DNA of 64,000 bases from Promicromonospora panici (GCF_900608595.1 NZ_UWYY01000013.1:62001-126000), one strand, 5' to 3'. Positions 33,844 through 43,031 are shown, counted from the first letter of the stretch. The notes: generated by a model not told the origin, from the letters alone. Made by a program: numbers and translations.

Positions 33844-34506
33844 ATGCCGACCGGGCGCGAGCAGGCCCCACGTCAGTCGACCGAGCGCACGACGAGCGAG
33901 CGCAGGCGGGTCGCTCGTCGTGGCGCGGGAGCGAAATCGGCCGAGCGGCGCCGATCCATCGTCGAAGCGGCGCATGCCGTGTTCGCCGAGCGCGGCTACC
34001 ACGCCGGCTCCTTCCAGGAGATCGCCGATCGTGTCGGGATGAGCCAGACCGGCCTGCTGCACTACTTCCCGACCAAGAGCGATTTGCTGCTCGCAGTGCT
34101 TCATCGCCGCGACGAGATCACCGTCGACGCGGCTCCCGCGCCGGAAGCAGCTCCCGAACCGGCAGGGCTCATCCAGGGCATCGTCGACCGTGCGCGCGCC
34201 AACGAGAGCCTCCCGGGCGTGATCGAGCTGTACGCCGTGCTCTGCGCCGAGTCGATCACCGAGGGACATCCGGCGCGCTCCTACTTCGTCGGCCGGTTCG
34301 CCGGTATCCGCACCGCCTATGCCGCCGAGCTCCGCGCCCTGCAGGCCGAGGGCCGGGTCCGGCCCGGGATCGACCCGGACCGGGCCGCGGCGTCACTGGT
34401 CGGCCTGTGGGACGGGCTCCAGGTGCAGTGGCTGCTCGAACCGGAGCGGGTCGACGTCGCCGCGTGCTTGCGCGACTACCTCGAGCTGCTGCTCGAGCCG
34501 AGCTGA
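33844..34506 (+). CDS. TetR/AcrR-family transcriptional regulator
   Basis: 220 residues. After a basic, probably disordered N-terminus (1-30, ERTTSERRRVARRG), the DNA-binding domain reads RRSIVEAAHAVFAERGYHAGSFQEIADRVGMSQTGLLHYFPTKSDLL, a typical TetR helix-turn-helix. The C-terminal ligand domain includes GLWDGLQVQWLLEPE, seen in regulators of sugar-degradation genes. GAAGGAGACGAG precedes the ATG. It is divergent to the beta-galactosidase gene and probably controls it and itself through the palindrome at 33751. It ends 4 nt before the end of the convergent heme-oxygenase gene. Confidence 0.92.
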   Translation: MPTGREQAPRQSTERTTSERRRVARRGAGAKSAERRRSIVEAAHAVFAERGYHAGSFQEIADRVGMSQTGLLHYFPTKSDLLLAVLHRRDEITVDAAPAPEAAPEPAGLIQGIVDRARANESLPGVIELYAVLCAESITEGHPARSYFVGRFAGIRTAYAAELRALQAEGRVRPGIDPDRAAASLVGLWDGLQVQWLLEPERVDVAACLRDYLELLLEPS

Positions 34507-34510
34507 CGCT

Positions 34511-35161
34511 CTAGCAGTGGACCTCGGCGAGGGCCGAGAACACCGCGCGGTTCAGCCGGAACGCGAGCTGAGCCTCCGCGACGGTGGTGGCCACCTCGTC
34601 CGCGTCCAGGTCGAGGCCGTCGAGCCGGTCCCGGTACAGGTCCTTGAACACCTTGACCTTCGGGATGTCGGGGAAGGTGTAGAACGCGAGCCCTCCGTCG
34701 GCCAGATCGTAGTGGCGCTCGATCATGCGCTTGACGATCTGGCCGCCCGACAGGTCGCCGAGGTAGCGCGTGTACGCGTGCGCCGCGTAGTGCGGCAGGC
34801 TGCCCCCGACCTCGCGCACGCGGTCCGCGTACTCCCGCGTCGCGGGCAGGATCCGGATCTCCTCGCGCCACGACGGCCCGTACAGGTAGGCCAGGTCGTG
34901 CTCGATCGCCGGGACCCGGTTGAGCTCGTCGAAGACAAGGCCGGCGGTCCGGTCGTCGGTGTGGACGGCGGAGCTCGCTCCCTCGAGAGCCTCGTAGACC
35001 GCGAGCTGCTGGGCCGCGAGGTCGGCGTAGGCGGCCCGGGTCAGCGCGCCGGACATGAGCTGCTCGATGAACGGTTCGGTCTCGGCGGCCGCGTGGTCGG
35101 CGCGTGTGCCCTCACGGAGCAGGGCGGACAGGGGGACATCTTCCTCGACGGGCAGGCTCAC
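34511..35161 (-). CDS. hmuO: Heme oxygenase (biliverdin-producing)
   Basis: 216 residues from a GTG at 35161, backed by GGAGGAGA 5 nt upstream. The in-frame ATG at 35197 has no such site. The proximal-helix region REGTRADHAAAETEPF places the heme-ligand His at 23. The distal helix carries YLGDLSGGQIVKRM with the flexible Gly pair. The enzyme opens heme to biliverdin, CO and iron, so it is used for iron acquisition. An IdeR/DtxR-type box lies 67-86 nt upstream, which predicts induction under iron limitation. No heme importer is recognised beside it, unless the adjacent peptide-type transporter serves that role. Confidence 0.92.
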   Translation of the reverse strand: MSLPVEEDVPLSALLREGTRADHAAAETEPFIEQLMSGALTRAAYADLAAQQLAVYEALEGASSAVHTDDRTAGLVFDELNRVPAIEHDLAYLYGPSWREEIRILPATREYADRVREVGGSLPHYAAHAYTRYLGDLSGGQIVKRMIERHYDLADGGLAFYTFPDIPKVKVFKDLYRDRLDGLDLDADEVATTVAEAQLAFRLNRAVFSALAEVHC

Positions 35162-35227
35162 AGGGTCTCCTCCGACGCAGCGCTGACGTGCTGACAACGT
35201 GTCATCACGTGGCGATCATAGCAAGCC

Positions 35228-35247
35228 AAGTTAGGTCAGCCTAACTT
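35228..35247. promoter_or_regulatory. DtxR/IdeR-type iron box
   Basis: AAGTTAGGTCAGCCTAACTT is a palindrome matching the TTAGGTWAGSCTAACCTAA-type consensus of iron-dependent repressors. It sits just upstream of heme oxygenase, and 168 nt from the divergent peptide-transporter operon. Confidence 0.82.
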
Positions 35248-35414
35248 CGGCTGCCGTAACCCTCGGGCTCGGAACTTCTGTCATTCGTGACGTAATCGCG
35301 CAGTCACACAGGCGCCGATATGGGAACGCGGGTGAAACCGCCCCCGAAGCCGGGTGAAACACCCCGCTGTTTGACTCCGACGAATCGTCGCGATCGATCG
35401 GGGAGTGAGGCACT

Positions 35415-36434
35415 GTGGGATCCCTGCTACAGGTCAGAGGACTGAGGACCGAGTTCGGATCGGACGCCGGCTCCGCGGTCGCGGTCGACGAGGTGAGCTT
35501 CGACCTCGACCGGGGCGAGACCATCTGCCTCGTCGGGGAGTCGGGCAGCGGGAAGTCCGTCACCGCTCTGTCGATCATGGGACTTCTCCCGCGCAACGGG
35601 CGGGTGACGGACGGCGAGATCCGCTTCGACGACGTCAGTCTGCTCGACCTGTCCGAGCCCGAGATGCGCGAGAACCGCGGCAACTCGCTCGCCATGATCT
35701 TCCAGGAGCCGATGACGTCGCTGAACCCGGTCCTGACGATCGGCGACCAGCTGACCGAGGGCATGCTGCTGCACCTCGGCCTCTCCCGTCAGGACGCCGC
35801 GAAGCGCGCCGTCGAGCTCCTGGAGCTGGTCGGTGTGCCCCGCGCCGAGCAGATCGTGCGGGACTACCCGCACCGGCTCTCCGGCGGGATGCGCCAGCGC
35901 GTCATGATCGCCATGGCGCTGAGCTGCTCGCCCGCCCTCCTGGTGGCCGACGAGCCCACCACCGCCCTGGACGTGACCATCCAGGCGCAGATCCTTGCCC
36001 TGATGAAGAGGCTGGCCGCGGCCTCGCAGACCGCCACCATCCTCATCACCCACGACCTCGGCGTCGTCGCGGAGATGGCCGACAAGGTGGCGGTGATGTA
36101 CGCGGGCCAGGTGGTCGAGGAGGCCGACGTCTTCGAGCTGTTCGACCACCCCAGGCACCCGTACACCGTGGGCCTGATGAAGTCGATCCCGCACCTCGGC
36201 GCCGACGACGACGCCCGGCTCGAATCGATCCCGGGCTCCGTGCCGGCGCTGGCGAACATGCCGAGCGGCTGCCGCTTCCAGGACCGCTGCCCGTCGGTCA
36301 TGGACCGGTGCCGCGCGGAACGCCCCGACCTGCTGGAGACGAGCACCACGGGCAAGCACCTGGTCCGGTGCTTCCTCTACTCGGGCGAGCAGGCCGCCGT
36401 CCGCGACGAGACGACGACGGCGGTGGCGTCATGA
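35415..36434 (+). CDS. Oligopeptide/dipeptide ABC transporter ATPase (OppD/DppD type)
   Basis: 339 residues. Walker A GESGSGKS, Q-loop MIFQEPMTSLNP, signature LSGGMRQRV, Walker B LLVADEPT and H-loop ITHDLG are all intact. The C-terminal oligopeptide-transporter extension contains the cysteine-bearing FQDRCPSVMDRC. The GTG start has GGGAGTGAGG upstream. It energises import together with the second ATPase, whose ATG overlaps its stop. It is the first gene of a seven-gene operon. The promoter region 35248-35414 holds two GGGTGAAAC repeats but no recognised operator beyond the iron box at 35228. Confidence 0.94.
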   Translation: MGSLLQVRGLRTEFGSDAGSAVAVDEVSFDLDRGETICLVGESGSGKSVTALSIMGLLPRNGRVTDGEIRFDDVSLLDLSEPEMRENRGNSLAMIFQEPMTSLNPVLTIGDQLTEGMLLHLGLSRQDAAKRAVELLELVGVPRAEQIVRDYPHRLSGGMRQRVMIAMALSCSPALLVADEPTTALDVTIQAQILALMKRLAAASQTATILITHDLGVVAEMADKVAVMYAGQVVEEADVFELFDHPRHPYTVGLMKSIPHLGADDDARLESIPGSVPALANMPSGCRFQDRCPSVMDRCRAERPDLLETSTTGKHLVRCFLYSGEQAAVRDETTTAVAS

Positions 36435-37474
36435 GCGCGACCGAGTTGACCACCCGCAAGGCGCGCGAGCGCGCCGGGGTGCCCGACGGCCAGCCGCTGC
36501 TGAGCGTCCAGGACCTCACGCTCCACTACCCGATCCGGGGCGGGATCGTCTCCCGGCAGACCGGCACCGTGCGCGCGGTGGACGGCGTCAGCTTCGACGT
36601 GTTCCCCGGCGAGACCCTCGGCATCGTGGGGGAGTCCGGCTGCGGCAAGTCCACCACGGGCCGGGCGATCATCCGGCTCGAGAACCCGACCTCGGGCGCC
36701 GTCGTCTTCGAGGGCCGCGACCTGGCGGGTCTGAACACCCGGGAGCTGCGGCGCGTGCGCCTCGACCTGCAGATGGTCTTCCAGGACCCGTACTCCTCGC
36801 TCAACCCGCAGAAGCGCATCGGCGACCTCCTCGCCGAGCCGCTGCTCGCGCACCGCCGCGCCTCGCGCAAGGTCGCGGGCGAGCGGGTCACGGAGATGCT
36901 CGACCGGGTCGGCCTGTCGGCGCAGTTCAAGGGCCGGTACCCGCACGAGCTCTCCGGCGGCCAGCGGCAGCGGGTCGGCATCGCGCGGGCGCTCATGCTC
37001 GACCCGACCCTCCTGGTCCTCGACGAGCCGGTGTCCGCGCTCGACGTCTCCATCCAGGCCCAGGTGCTCAACCTGCTCCGGGACCTGCAGACGGAGCTCG
37101 GCCTCACCTACGTCTTCATCTCCCACGGCCTGGGCGCCGTGCGGTACATCAGCGACCGGATAGTCGTCATGTACCTGGGCAAGGTCATGGAGGTCGCGAC
37201 GACGGCGGACCTGTTCGCCGGCCCGCGCCACCCGTACACGGAGACCCTGCTGGACGCCTACCCGGCGCCCAACCCCCACCAGCGCGGCAGGGAGCGGATA
37301 GTCGTCGAGGGCGACGTGCCCAACGCGGCCAAGCCGCCGTCGGGCTGCGTCTTCCATACGCGCTGCCCGTTCGCGCGCGAGAAGTGCCGCACGGAGGAGC
37401 CCCGGCTCACGGGCGGCGCGCAGGGCGGCAGCCACGCCTTCGCATGCCACTTCCCGCTCGGGGAGGCCGCGTGA
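36431..37474 (+). CDS. Oligopeptide/dipeptide ABC transporter ATPase (OppF/DppF type)
   Basis: 347 residues. Walker A GESGCGKS, Q-loop MVFQDPYSSLNP, signature LSGGQRQRV and Walker B LLVLDEPVSALD are canonical. The H-loop reads ISHGLGAVRYI, with Gly replacing the common Asp after the catalytic His. The C-terminal extension has SGCVFHTRCPFAREKC, similar to OppD/F proteins. It forms the ATPase heterodimer with the preceding product. Start and stop both overlap neighbouring genes by 4 nt. The longer frame beginning at 35405 lies inside the first ATPase gene and is rejected. Confidence 0.94.
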   Translation: MSATELTTRKARERAGVPDGQPLLSVQDLTLHYPIRGGIVSRQTGTVRAVDGVSFDVFPGETLGIVGESGCGKSTTGRAIIRLENPTSGAVVFEGRDLAGLNTRELRRVRLDLQMVFQDPYSSLNPQKRIGDLLAEPLLAHRRASRKVAGERVTEMLDRVGLSAQFKGRYPHELSGGQRQRVGIARALMLDPTLLVLDEPVSALDVSIQAQVLNLLRDLQTELGLTYVFISHGLGAVRYISDRIVVMYLGKVMEVATTADLFAGPRHPYTETLLDAYPAPNPHQRGRERIVVEGDVPNAAKPPSGCVFHTRCPFAREKCRTEEPRLTGGAQGGSHAFACHFPLGEAA

Positions 37475-38424
37475 CCACCTACATCATCCGGCGGATCCTG
37501 ATCTCGATCCCCGTCCTCCTGGGCGTCACCGTCCTCAACTTCTTCATCGTCCAGCTCGCGCCCGGCAGCCCGGCCGACCTCTACCTCGACCCCAACGCCT
37601 CGCCCGACTACAAGGAACGCGTGGAGGCCGCGCTCGGCCTGGACCAGCCGATCATCGTCCAGTACCTGAACTGGCTCGGCCAGCTCCTGCGCGGCGACCT
37701 CGGCCTGTCCTACGTCTCCCGCGCCCCGGTCGCCGACGTCATCGGAGCCCGGATCGGCCCCACCCTCCTCCTCATGGGCGCGTCCCTCGTGGTGGCGTAC
37801 GCGATAGCGGTCCCGGTGGGCATCCTCGCCGCCCGGCGGAAGGGCACCTGGGCCGACTACACGGTCGTCGGCGGAGCGTTCTTCGGCGTCTCCGTGCCGA
37901 ACTTCTTCCTCGGCCTCGGCCTGATCTACATCTTCTCGCTGCAGCTCGGCTGGCTCCCCACCGGCAACATGGTCACCATCGGCGGCGGTGGCGGCGGGCT
38001 GTGGGACGGGCTGAGCCACCTGATCCTGCCCGTCATCGTCCTGTCGACGGCGATCGCCGGGAACATGGTCCGGTACGTCCGGTCCTCGATGGTCGACGCC
38101 CTCTCCGAGGACTACATCCGCACCGCGCACGCCAAGGGGCTAGCGCCCGGCGTCGTCACCCGCAAGCACGCCCTGCGCAACGCGCTGATCCCGCTCGTCA
38201 CCGTGCTCACCGTCGACCTCGCCGGCCTGCTCGGCGGCGCCGTCGTCACCGAGCAGATCTTCCAGTGGCCCGGCCTGGGCATGCTCACCATCCAGGCGAT
38301 CTCGTCCCGCGACTACTCCGTGCTGATGGGCGTCAACCTCATCGCGGCGCTCGCGGTCTTCGGCGCGAACCTCCTGGCCGACATCGTCTACGCCGTCGTC
38401 GACCCGCGAATCGAGTACTCATGA
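37471..38424 (+). CDS. Peptide ABC transporter permease (OppB/DppB type)
   Basis: 317 residues starting GTG with MTTYIIRRILISIPVLLGVTV. It has six predicted transmembrane segments, the N-terminal DppB domain with LAPGSPADLYL and LDQPIIVQY, and the EAA region DYIRTAHAKGLAPGVVTRKHALRNALIPLV. It forms the channel with the OppC-type permease. Overlapping GTGA/ATGA junctions on both sides indicate coupled translation. Confidence 0.95.
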   Translation: MTTYIIRRILISIPVLLGVTVLNFFIVQLAPGSPADLYLDPNASPDYKERVEAALGLDQPIIVQYLNWLGQLLRGDLGLSYVSRAPVADVIGARIGPTLLLMGASLVVAYAIAVPVGILAARRKGTWADYTVVGGAFFGVSVPNFFLGLGLIYIFSLQLGWLPTGNMVTIGGGGGGLWDGLSHLILPVIVLSTAIAGNMVRYVRSSMVDALSEDYIRTAHAKGLAPGVVTRKHALRNALIPLVTVLTVDLAGLLGGAVVTEQIFQWPGLGMLTIQAISSRDYSVLMGVNLIAALAVFGANLLADIVYAVVDPRIEYS

Positions 38425-39353
38425 GCGCAGCCACCACTCGGACCGCGGCCGCCGCCCGGAGCGCGGCCGCCCGCGCCGTCGCCGCGAGCCTGGGCAGGGA
38501 GGAGTCCTACCTGCGGAGCGTGGTCCGCAGGTTCTTCAAGCACCGCCTCGCCGGCATCGGGCTGGTCGTCTTCGTGGCGATGATCCTCGTGGCGGTCCTC
38601 GCCCCGCTGATCGCGCCGCACGACCCGAACCAGATCTTCGACGAGTTCCAGGCCGCGCCGTCGTCCGCTCACCTGCTGGGGACGGACCCCGTGGGCCGGG
38701 ACGTGCTCAGCCGGCTCGTCTTCGGCACCCGCGTCTCGATCACGGTGAGCGTCGGCGCGGTCTCGGTGTACGTGGTCATCGGCGTCTGCCTCGGCCTGGC
38801 GGCCGGGTACTACGGCAAGGTGGTCGACGCCGTGCTGATGCGCGTCGCCGACGTCTTCATGTCGTTCCCGTACTTCATGGTCATCCTGATCCTGGTCGCC
38901 GTCATCGGCCCGAGCCTGCTGAACATCACGCTCGCGATCGGCCTCCTCGGCTGGCCGGTGATCTCGCGCCTCGTGCGCGGCTCGGTGCTGTCGATCAAGA
39001 ACCAGGACTACGTCAAGGCGGGCGTCTCGCTCGGGTACAGCACGCCGAAGATCCTGTTCCAGCACATCCTGCCGAACGCGCTCTCGCCGATCATCGTCAA
39101 CGCCACGTTCGGGATCGCGAACGCGATCATCCTCGAGTCCGGCCTGAGCTTCCTGGGCCTCGGCGTGCGACCGCCCGCCGCGTCCTGGGGAAACATGCTC
39201 AGCGACGCCCAGTCGATCACCGTCATGACCAGCCAGCCGTGGCTGTGGCTGCCGCCCGGCATCGCGATCTTCGTGACGGTGCTGGCCATCAACTTCGTCG
39301 GGGACGGGCTGCGCGACGCGCTGGAGTCCCGCGAGACCAAGTCCCATCGCTGA
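38421..39353 (+). CDS. Peptide ABC transporter permease (OppC/DppC type)
   Basis: 310 residues. A long Ala/Arg-rich cytoplasmic N-terminus (about 1-40) precedes the first helix. The OppC-type segment LLGTDPVGRDVLSRLVFGTR and EAA loop QDYVKAGVSLGYSTPKILFQHILPNAL are clear. It completes the membrane channel with the preceding permease. The next gene, an amidohydrolase, follows after 31 nt. Confidence 0.95.
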   Translation: MSAATTRTAAAARSAAARAVAASLGREESYLRSVVRRFFKHRLAGIGLVVFVAMILVAVLAPLIAPHDPNQIFDEFQAAPSSAHLLGTDPVGRDVLSRLVFGTRVSITVSVGAVSVYVVIGVCLGLAAGYYGKVVDAVLMRVADVFMSFPYFMVILILVAVIGPSLLNITLAIGLLGWPVISRLVRGSVLSIKNQDYVKAGVSLGYSTPKILFQHILPNALSPIIVNATFGIANAIILESGLSFLGLGVRPPAASWGNMLSDAQSITVMTSQPWLWLPPGIAIFVTVLAINFVGDGLRDALESRETKSHR

Positions 39354-39384
39354 ACACACGCAGATCAACACTGAGGGAGACAAC

Positions 39385-40605
39385 GTGGGCTTCGTTGACG
39401 ACGCAGCACTGATTCACGACGACCTCGTCGCCCTGCGACGGCGGATCCACCAGCACCCCGAGCTCGGCCTGCACCTGCCGCAGACGCAGGCCGCGGTGCT
39501 CGACGCGCTGGAGGGCCTGCCGCTGGAGATCACCACCGGCACGGGCCTCAGCTCCGTCACCGCCGTCCTGCGCGGGGATCTCGTGGGGCCGACCGTCCTG
39601 CTGCGCGGCGACATGGACGGCCTGCCCGTCGTGGAGGACTCGGGGGAGCCGTTCGCCTCGACCACCGGCACCATGCACGCGTGCGGGCACGACCTGCACG
39701 TCGCCGGTCTCGTCGGCGCGGCCCGCCTGCTCAGCGCCCGGAAGGCCGACCTGGCGGGCACCGTCATCTTCATGTTCCAGCCCGCCGAGGAGGGTCCCGG
39801 CGGCGCGCTGCCCATGATCGAGGAAGGCCTGCTCGACGCCGCCGGCACGCCGGTCGACGCCGCGTTCGGCATCCACGTCTCCGCGATCGAGGACAAGGGC
39901 CTGTTCCTCACCAAGCCCGGCACCTCCATGGCCGGCGCGAACGTGCTGCGCGTGACCGTCCACGGCAAGGGCGGCCACGGCTCGTCCCCGTGGATGTCCG
40001 TCGACCCGGTGCCGGTCGCCGCCGAGATCGTCGGCGCCCTCCAGTCCTATGTCACCCGGCGGCACAGCGTCTTCGACCCCGTCGTCGTCACTGTCGGCCG
40101 GCTGCAGGCCGGGACCGCGTTCAACGTCATCCCGTCCACCGCCGAGATCGACGCGTCCGTGCGCACCCTCTCCCGCGAGACGTTCGAACAGGTCTCGGCC
40201 GAGCTGCCGCAGCTCGTCCAGAACGTGGCCGCCGCCCACGGCTGCACCGCCGACGCCGACTTCCAGCAGCTCTACCCGGTCACCGTCAACGACCCCGAGA
40301 TGTGGGACCACGCCAAGGAGGTCCTCGCCGGCCTGTACGGCGAGGACCGGGTGACCGAGCGGCCCGACCCGATCATGGGCTCCGAGGACTTCTCCTACGT
40401 GCTCGAACGGGTGCCCGGCTGCTTCATCCACCTCGGCGCCCGGCCCGACGACGTGCCCGCGGACGGAGCGCCGTCGAACCACTCGGCCAAGGTCCGGTTC
40501 GACGACTCCCTGCTCGGCGAGCAGGCGGCGGCGCTCGCGGAGCTGGCCGTCACCACCATGGCAAAGCTGTCGGCCTCCCCCGCCGAAGCGGTGGCGGCGG
40601 CCTGA
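39385..40605 (+). CDS. M20-family amidohydrolase/peptidase
   Basis: 406 residues from a GTG with GAGGGAGA upstream. Metal-binding motifs HACGHDLHVAG (about 97-107), PAEEGPGG (about 133-140) and MGSEDFSY near the C-terminus define the M20D (IAA-amino-acid hydrolase/carboxypeptidase-like) group. It would hydrolyse N-acyl amino acids or small peptides brought in by the transporter encoded around it. The dimerisation domain (about 190-300) contains the usual VHGKGGHGS segment. It has no signal peptide and is cytoplasmic. Confidence 0.92.
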   Translation: MGFVDDAALIHDDLVALRRRIHQHPELGLHLPQTQAAVLDALEGLPLEITTGTGLSSVTAVLRGDLVGPTVLLRGDMDGLPVVEDSGEPFASTTGTMHACGHDLHVAGLVGAARLLSARKADLAGTVIFMFQPAEEGPGGALPMIEEGLLDAAGTPVDAAFGIHVSAIEDKGLFLTKPGTSMAGANVLRVTVHGKGGHGSSPWMSVDPVPVAAEIVGALQSYVTRRHSVFDPVVVTVGRLQAGTAFNVIPSTAEIDASVRTLSRETFEQVSAELPQLVQNVAAAHGCTADADFQQLYPVTVNDPEMWDHAKEVLAGLYGEDRVTERPDPIMGSEDFSYVLERVPGCFIHLGARPDDVPADGAPSNHSAKVRFDDSLLGEQAAALAELAVTTMAKLSASPAEAVAAA

Positions 40606-40650
40606 CCCGAGGTCATCTGGCGAAGTAGTCCCGACGAAAGAAGGTACGAC

Positions 40651-41307
40651 GTGTCCCGTTCCACCGTTCATCCGCGGCGCGCGGTCTCACCGCGGGTGCC
40701 GTCGCGAGCGCCGGCCGTCGTCGTCGGCGCTACCCGCGGACTTGCCCTCGTAGTCACGCTCGCCCTCGCCGCCTGCGGCGGCGGCTTCTCCGAGGAGCAG
40801 GCCGCGGACGCCGACGGCGAGGACCGGACCCTGCGGTTCGTGGTGCCTACGGGCAATGCGATCCGGGAGCAGTCGGCGGACATCATCCTGCAGAACCTCG
40901 AGGCCGTCGGCTTCACGGTCGAGCAGTCCAACTTCGACTTCCCGACCGTGCAGAGCATGGCCCGCGAGGGCGAGTTCGACCTGCTGCTCATGGGCTTCAC
41001 GTTCAACGTCGACCCGGACATGTCGGCGCTGTACAGCAGCTCGGGCGCCTTCAACTACATGGGCTACGACAACCCGCGCGTGGACGAGCTCCTCGCCCAG
41101 GGCAAGGCCGAGCCGGACCCGGCCGCGCGCGAGGAGATCTACCACGAGCTGCAGGCCATCTGGCAGGAGGACATGCCGATCATGACCACCTACTCCGACT
41201 ACGCGACCAGCGTGGTGAGCAACGAGCTGACCGAGGGCGGCGCCGCGCCGTTCTGGCCGGGCACGCTCGCCGATCTGCCACAGTGGCAGCTCGGGGGTGC
41301 GTCGTGA
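40651..41307 (+). CDS. Internally deleted peptide-binding lipoprotein (mini-SBP)
   Basis: 218 residues. A lipoprotein signal (LALAAC, Cys42) and GGGFSE linker are joined directly to a segment equal to the last about 160 residues of the neighbouring full-length binding protein. The matching segment opens TLRFVVPTGNAIREQSADII in both, then stays mostly identical to GGAAPFW near the end. About 370 residues that form most of the family-5 solute-binding fold are absent. The frame is open and has its own AGAAGG ribosome-binding site, and its stop overlaps the next gene as GTGA. It may be a degenerate tandem duplicate or a functional one-lobe protein. Confidence 0.78.
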   Translation: MSRSTVHPRRAVSPRVPSRAPAVVVGATRGLALVVTLALAACGGGFSEEQAADADGEDRTLRFVVPTGNAIREQSADIILQNLEAVGFTVEQSNFDFPTVQSMAREGEFDLLLMGFTFNVDPDMSALYSSSGAFNYMGYDNPRVDELLAQGKAEPDPAAREEIYHELQAIWQEDMPIMTTYSDYATSVVSNELTEGGAAPFWPGTLADLPQWQLGGAS

Positions 41308-42950
41308 AGGCCGTCGTGAGAGCCAGGGCGGCGCTGCCCGCGTCGGTTGTCGTGCTCGCGCTGGCCGCGTGCGGTGGCGGGTTCTCCGAGGGGCAGGCGG
41401 ACGGCGGCGCCTCCGCGGGCAGCGGGGCCGACGGCGAGAGCCTGGTCATCGGGAACATCAACCCGGTCGCCAGCTTCAACCCGATCAACCAGACGGACGT
41501 CGCCGGCCAGTGGGCCAACGAGTTCGTCCTCGACTCGCTGCTCGACCAGCCCGAGCCGCTCCAGTTCGCCCCGGAGCTGGCCACGTCCATCGACACCGAG
41601 GACAACCAGACCTACACGGTGCACCTCGACCCCGAGGCCACCTGGTCCGACGGCGAGCCCGTGACCTCGGCCGACGTCGCCTTCACGCTGAACCTCATCG
41701 CGCACCCGGCGTCCGTCACCTCGCTCGGCACCAGCATCTCCTCGCTCGACGGCGTCGACCCCGTCACGGGCAAGCTGCCGGAGGGGGAGACCGAGATCCC
41801 CGGCGTGACCGTCGTCGACGAGCAGACCGTCGAGCTGCGGACGGCGCAGCCGGTGGACCCGAACTACATCAGCGAGATCATCGGCAGTCGCCTCTTCATC
41901 CTCCCGGCGCACCACCTGGAGGACGTCCCGCCCGCCGACTTCGGGGAGAGCGGGTTCGCCCAGCTGCCGGACGTCACCTCGGGCCCGTACACGTTCGCGG
42001 ACTACACGAAGGACGTGTCCATCGAGTACACGGCGCGCGAGGACTACCACGAGGGGACGCCAGAGGTCCCGAGCATCGCCGTCCGCATCATGCCGGCGGC
42101 GAACCTGGCGGGTGACCTGCAGGCGGGGGCCATCCACATGAACTCGGGCGGCGGCATCGGCAACATCCCGGTCCAGGACCTGGCCACCGTCGAGGGCCTG
42201 GACAATGTCACGACGCGCATCGACGAGACGCTCGGTGTGCAGTTCATCGAGTTCAACGTCGAGACGATCCCGGACGTCGACGTGCGGCGCGCGATGGCCC
42301 ACGCCATCAACCGCGAGCAGATCGTCGACCAGCTGCTGCAGGGCAACGGGCAGATCGTCGACGGGCCCTACACGAGCCAGAGCCCGTACGTCGACACCGA
42401 CCTGGAGCCGCTCGGCTACGACCCCGACCTGTCGCGCGAGCTCCTCGACGGCACGGACTTCGACGAGGACACCACGCTCCGCTTCGTGGTCCCCACGGGT
42501 AACGCGATCCGGGAGCAGTCCGCGGACATCATCCTGCAGAACCTGGAGGCCGTCGGCTTCGAGGTCGAGCAGACGAACGTCGACTTCCCGACCCTGCTGA
42601 CCATGGCGGACGCCGGCGACTACGACATGCTCCTGATCGGCAACACGTTCAACATCGACCCCGACGTGACGTTCATGTACGGCTCGCAGGGCTCCAGCAA
42701 CTACACGGGCTACTCGAGCGAGCGGGTGGACGAGCTCCTGGCCCAGGCCAAGAGCGAGCCCGACACGGACGCGCGCGCAGAAATCTACGACGAGCTCCAG
42801 GCCATCTGGCAGGAGGACCTGCCGCAGCTCGGGCTCTACTCCGACCACGCGGCGTCCGTCGTGAGCAATCGCGTCGCGGAGGGCGGGGCCGCCCCGTTCT
42901 GGCGCGGCTCGCTCGCCGACGTGCCGCGGTGGTCGCTCGGCGACATGTGA
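41304..42950 (+). CDS. Extracellular peptide-binding lipoprotein (SBP family 5)
   Basis: 548 residues starting at a GTG overlapping the preceding stop. Signal peptide and lipobox LALAAC give lipid-Cys23. The mature protein shows the family-5 layout: FAPELATSIDTEDNQTYTVHLDPEATWSDGEPVTSADVAFTL near the N-terminus, and VRRAMAHAINREQIVDQLL in the middle. It captures oligopeptides or similar ligands for the permeases upstream. It is the last gene of the operon, and a GC-rich hairpin follows at 42959. Confidence 0.93.
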   Translation: MKAVVRARAALPASVVVLALAACGGGFSEGQADGGASAGSGADGESLVIGNINPVASFNPINQTDVAGQWANEFVLDSLLDQPEPLQFAPELATSIDTEDNQTYTVHLDPEATWSDGEPVTSADVAFTLNLIAHPASVTSLGTSISSLDGVDPVTGKLPEGETEIPGVTVVDEQTVELRTAQPVDPNYISEIIGSRLFILPAHHLEDVPPADFGESGFAQLPDVTSGPYTFADYTKDVSIEYTAREDYHEGTPEVPSIAVRIMPAANLAGDLQAGAIHMNSGGGIGNIPVQDLATVEGLDNVTTRIDETLGVQFIEFNVETIPDVDVRRAMAHAINREQIVDQLLQGNGQIVDGPYTSQSPYVDTDLEPLGYDPDLSRELLDGTDFDEDTTLRFVVPTGNAIREQSADIILQNLEAVGFEVEQTNVDFPTLLTMADAGDYDMLLIGNTFNIDPDVTFMYGSQGSSNYTGYSSERVDELLAQAKSEPDTDARAEIYDELQAIWQEDLPQLGLYSDHAASVVSNRVAEGGAAPFWRGSLADVPRWSLGDM

Positions 42951-42958
42951 CCGGCCGG

Positions 42959-43007
42959 GACACCCACGCCCCGCGGGGCCTTGGGCAGCCCCGGGGATGT
43001 GGGTGTC
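42959..43007 (+). terminator. Terminator hairpin after peptide-transporter operon
   Basis: GACACCCAC (42959-42967) pairs with GTGGGTGTC (42999-43007). The inner sequence folds again (GCCCCGCGGGGC at 42968). It begins 8 nt after the binding-protein stop. Confidence 0.7.
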
Positions 43008-43031
43008 GCGGTCTATGGTCGTGGCGTGCCC

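Noticed and set aside
35162..35197. Longer heme oxygenase starting at ATG 35197
   Set aside because: No ribosome-binding site precedes it; GTG 35161 has GGAGGAGA at proper spacing and matches the expected N-terminus.
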